Assembly (NCBI GenBank): GCA_019423565.1
Contig: JAHZBE010000014.1
Location: 1-18,083, forward strand
Source: a bacterium
Lineage (GTDB): Bacteria; Bacillota_I; Bacilli_A; RF39; UBA660
Reading direction: 5' to 3'
Length of the DNA stretch: 18,083 nucleotides
The position numbers and the translations under genes were made by a program. Positions 16,484 to 18,083 of this stretch are shown here, piece after piece. Under the pieces are notes generated by a model. The model did not search any database and was not told the origin of the DNA. It saw only the letters and a list, made by a program, of their open reading frames with translations. The first letter of the stretch is position 1; each line of letters opens with the position of its first letter.

Positions 16484-17923
16484 CTAATATTTTCCTTCCT
16501 TCCCAAACTCTTTTATTCTTTTTTTTGCTAAACTTGTCTTTGCTACATCTAACCACTCCTTTCTAGGTCCAAATGATAAACTATCAGTAATAATTCGTAC
16601 TCTATCTTTATTTTTAAGTACATAATCCACTGATACAAATTCATCATTAACCACAGCATATACCATAGTATTTCCAACATCAGTATGTATTTTATAAGCA
16701 AAATCTATTGGTGTTGAACCTTTAGGTAATTCTATAATATCTCCTTTCGGCGTATATACATAAACCTTATCAGAGAATATCTCATGCTTTACTTGTGAAA
16801 CAAATTCTTGATTATCCCCAAACATAGAATTTATTTCCACTAATGACTTAAAAAATTGATACTTTTTCTTTAAATCATCTTGCATATCAAATCTTGCATT
16901 CCCTCTTTTGATATCCCAATAAGCAGTTAATCCAAAAGAATCAACTTTATCCATATCAAATGTTCTAATTTGTGTTTGAACAATTTTATCATTCGGACCA
17001 AAAACAGTAGTATGTAAACTTTGATACATATTTGTCTTAGGATTACAAATATAATCTTTAAATTTATCATTAATCGGATGATACTCTTTATGAATAAGAC
17101 CTAAAGCGTAATAACATTCATTTATTTCAGATACCATTATTTTCAAAGCAAGTAAATCATGAATATCACATATCTTTTGACCTAATAAAATCTTTTTATA
17201 AATTCCATAAATATTTTTAGTTCTTATTTTCATCTCATTTGGAATGTTTTTTTCATTTAAAATTGACTTTATTTTATAATACATTTCATATAAACAATCT
17301 TTACAATCTTCTTCAATTTTTAATTTTCTATTCTCTAAATCTTTATATTGATCAGGCTTCAAATATTTTAGTGACAGATCTTCTAACTCTGATTTTATTC
17401 TATAAGCTCCAATATAATATGCAAGAGGTACAAATATTTCCATTGTCTCTAAGGCATTCTCTTTTTGTTTAAATTCTGATTTAAACTCCAATGTTCTCAT
17501 ATTATGAAGTCTATCAGCAAGTTTAACAATTATAATTCTTACATCTTCAGTAATACCAGTAATTATTTTTCTAGTATTAGCAAAATTTTGATCTTGCTTA
17601 GATGAAAAATTCATTTTAGATAATTTTGTTACTCCATCAACTAATAAAGCAATACTTTGATTAAATTCATGTGATATATCTTCTTTTGTAATATTAGTAT
17701 CTTCTAATGTATCGTGTAAAAGTCCAGCACAAATAGTATCGCAATCAGCATGCATTTGTGCTAATATATATGCTACATTAAGTGGATGACTAATATAAGC
17801 TTCACCACTTTGTCTAAATTGACCATCATGTAAATTTTCTGCATAATAATAAGCTTTTTCAATAATATCAACACTATCTTTATCATATGATGATACTAAG
17901 TCAATTAAATCTTCTAAATTCAT
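16484..17923 (-). CDS. rel: Short RelA/SpoT homologue (HD, synthetase-like and TGS domains)
   Basis: 479 residues against about 730 for a full Rel, which makes and degrades (p)ppGpp. The hydrolase domain is intact: R37, H46 (SHPLNVA), H70/D71 with E74/D75 (LLHDTLEDT), D137 and N141 (LADRLHNMRT). The synthetase-like domain keeps D256 (IHDLLAL) and YQSLHTTVFGP, but the catalytic Glu of the ExQIRT motif is Q316 (VQTQIRT), and AEYGVAAHW-type sequence is DSFGLTAYW. The TGS domain is at about 384-447. The protein ends shortly after the conserved WLDVAKTSLAKKRIKEF segment, so the helical, zinc-finger and ACT regulatory domains are missing. It is thus probably a (p)ppGpp hydrolase, possibly a second RSH of this organism. 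GGGGAGGAG precedes the ATG. Three cassette genes follow in the same operon. Confidence 0.93.
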   Translation of the reverse strand: MNLEDLIDLVSSYDKDSVDIIEKAYYYAENLHDGQFRQSGEAYISHPLNVAYILAQMHADCDTICAGLLHDTLEDTNITKEDISHEFNQSIALLVDGVTKLSKMNFSSKQDQNFANTRKIITGITEDVRIIIVKLADRLHNMRTLEFKSEFKQKENALETMEIFVPLAYYIGAYRIKSELEDLSLKYLKPDQYKDLENRKLKIEEDCKDCLYEMYYKIKSILNEKNIPNEMKIRTKNIYGIYKKILLGQKICDIHDLLALKIMVSEINECYYALGLIHKEYHPINDKFKDYICNPKTNMYQSLHTTVFGPNDKIVQTQIRTFDMDKVDSFGLTAYWDIKRGNARFDMQDDLKKKYQFFKSLVEINSMFGDNQEFVSQVKHEIFSDKVYVYTPKGDIIELPKGSTPIDFAYKIHTDVGNTMVYAVVNDEFVSVDYVLKNKDRVRIITDSLSFGPRKEWLDVAKTSLAKKRIKEFGKEGKY

Positions 17924-17934
17924 AACTCCTCCCC

Positions 17935-17981
17935 AAACAAAAACCGGTCACAAAAACATAATGTTTCTATTGACCGGCTTT
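17935..17981 (-). terminator. Hairpin with T-run just upstream of rel
   Basis: On the minus strand AAAGCCGGTCA (17981-17971) pairs with TGACCGGTTTT (17950-17940), with one G-U pair; the loop contains a further AAACA/TGTTT pairing. A run of T follows and then the rel RBS. It may terminate the gene to the right or act as an attenuator in the rel leader. No strong promoter was recognised between this hairpin and 18040. Confidence 0.6.
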
Positions 17982-18044
17982 AAACCCAATATTTTTAACA
18001 CAATGAAAGCATGAACAAAACACACTATTATGAAGTGATAAAAT

Positions 18045-18083
18045 AAATGTAGACAGTCTAAAAAAGACACAGTCTACATTTTT
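18045..18083. terminator. Hairpin with T-run at the right edge
   Basis: AAATGTAGAC (18045-18054) pairs with GTCTACATTT (18072-18081), and GTCT/AGAC pair again inside around an A5 loop. T-rich sequence follows on both strands, so it could terminate transcription in either direction. The gene it serves lies outside the window. Confidence 0.6.

Noticed and set aside
16480..16506. TTG start nine codons upstream for the nucleotidyltransferase
   Set aside because: It overlaps the end of rel and has no RBS; the ATG at 16479 is more likely despite its distant RBS.

Overview
The window is very AT-rich, uses the standard bacterial code (TGA serves as a stop for two genes), and carries a T-box leader, strong sigma-A-type promoters and purine-rich ribosome binding sites. 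This fits a low-GC Bacillota-type bacterium, plausibly an uncultured gut member of the Bacilli; the taxon is an inference. Almost everything is on the minus strand; one Fic-family gene is on plus. No rRNA, tRNA, CRISPR array or transposase gene was seen.

Layout from the left: a 15-bp tandem repeat at the edge; aspS (aspartyl-tRNA synthetase) with a terminator behind it and an Asp T-box leader plus promoter in front; then a tightly packed minus-strand operon (8580 to 2169) of five genes. Three of these encode proteins with an N-terminal J domain (HPD-[LI]-GG), a long variable helical middle and a shared C-terminal module; the other two encode helical proteins of unknown function. No DnaK or GrpE is present. 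Divergent from this operon, with promoters almost back to back, is a Fic-fold protein whose catalytic His is Gln. A bidirectional hairpin then separates Fic from a two-gene phosphorelay: a 7TM hybrid histidine kinase and an HPt-receiver protein.

The right third holds a damaged acyl-CoA synthetase-like (ANL) gene, then (reading leftward from 17923) an operon of a short RelA/SpoT homologue (HD, synthetase-like and TGS domains only, with the usual synthetase Glu replaced by Gln) followed by three closely coupled genes: a Pol-beta-type nucleotidyltransferase, a short class I aminoacyl-tRNA-synthetase-like protein with a Cys-rich insert, and an S51-type peptidase or amidotransferase-like protein. 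The latter three look even more AT-rich and Lys/Asn/Ile/Tyr-rich than their surroundings, and both flanking genes are shortened on the side facing them, which suggests an inserted cassette.

Two assemblies look potentially undescribed: the J-domain operon with its divergent Fic pseudoenzyme candidate, and the nucleotidyltransferase / aaRS-like / S51 cassette attached to the short Rel. All functional links are inferred from sequence motifs and gene order; no database search was possible.
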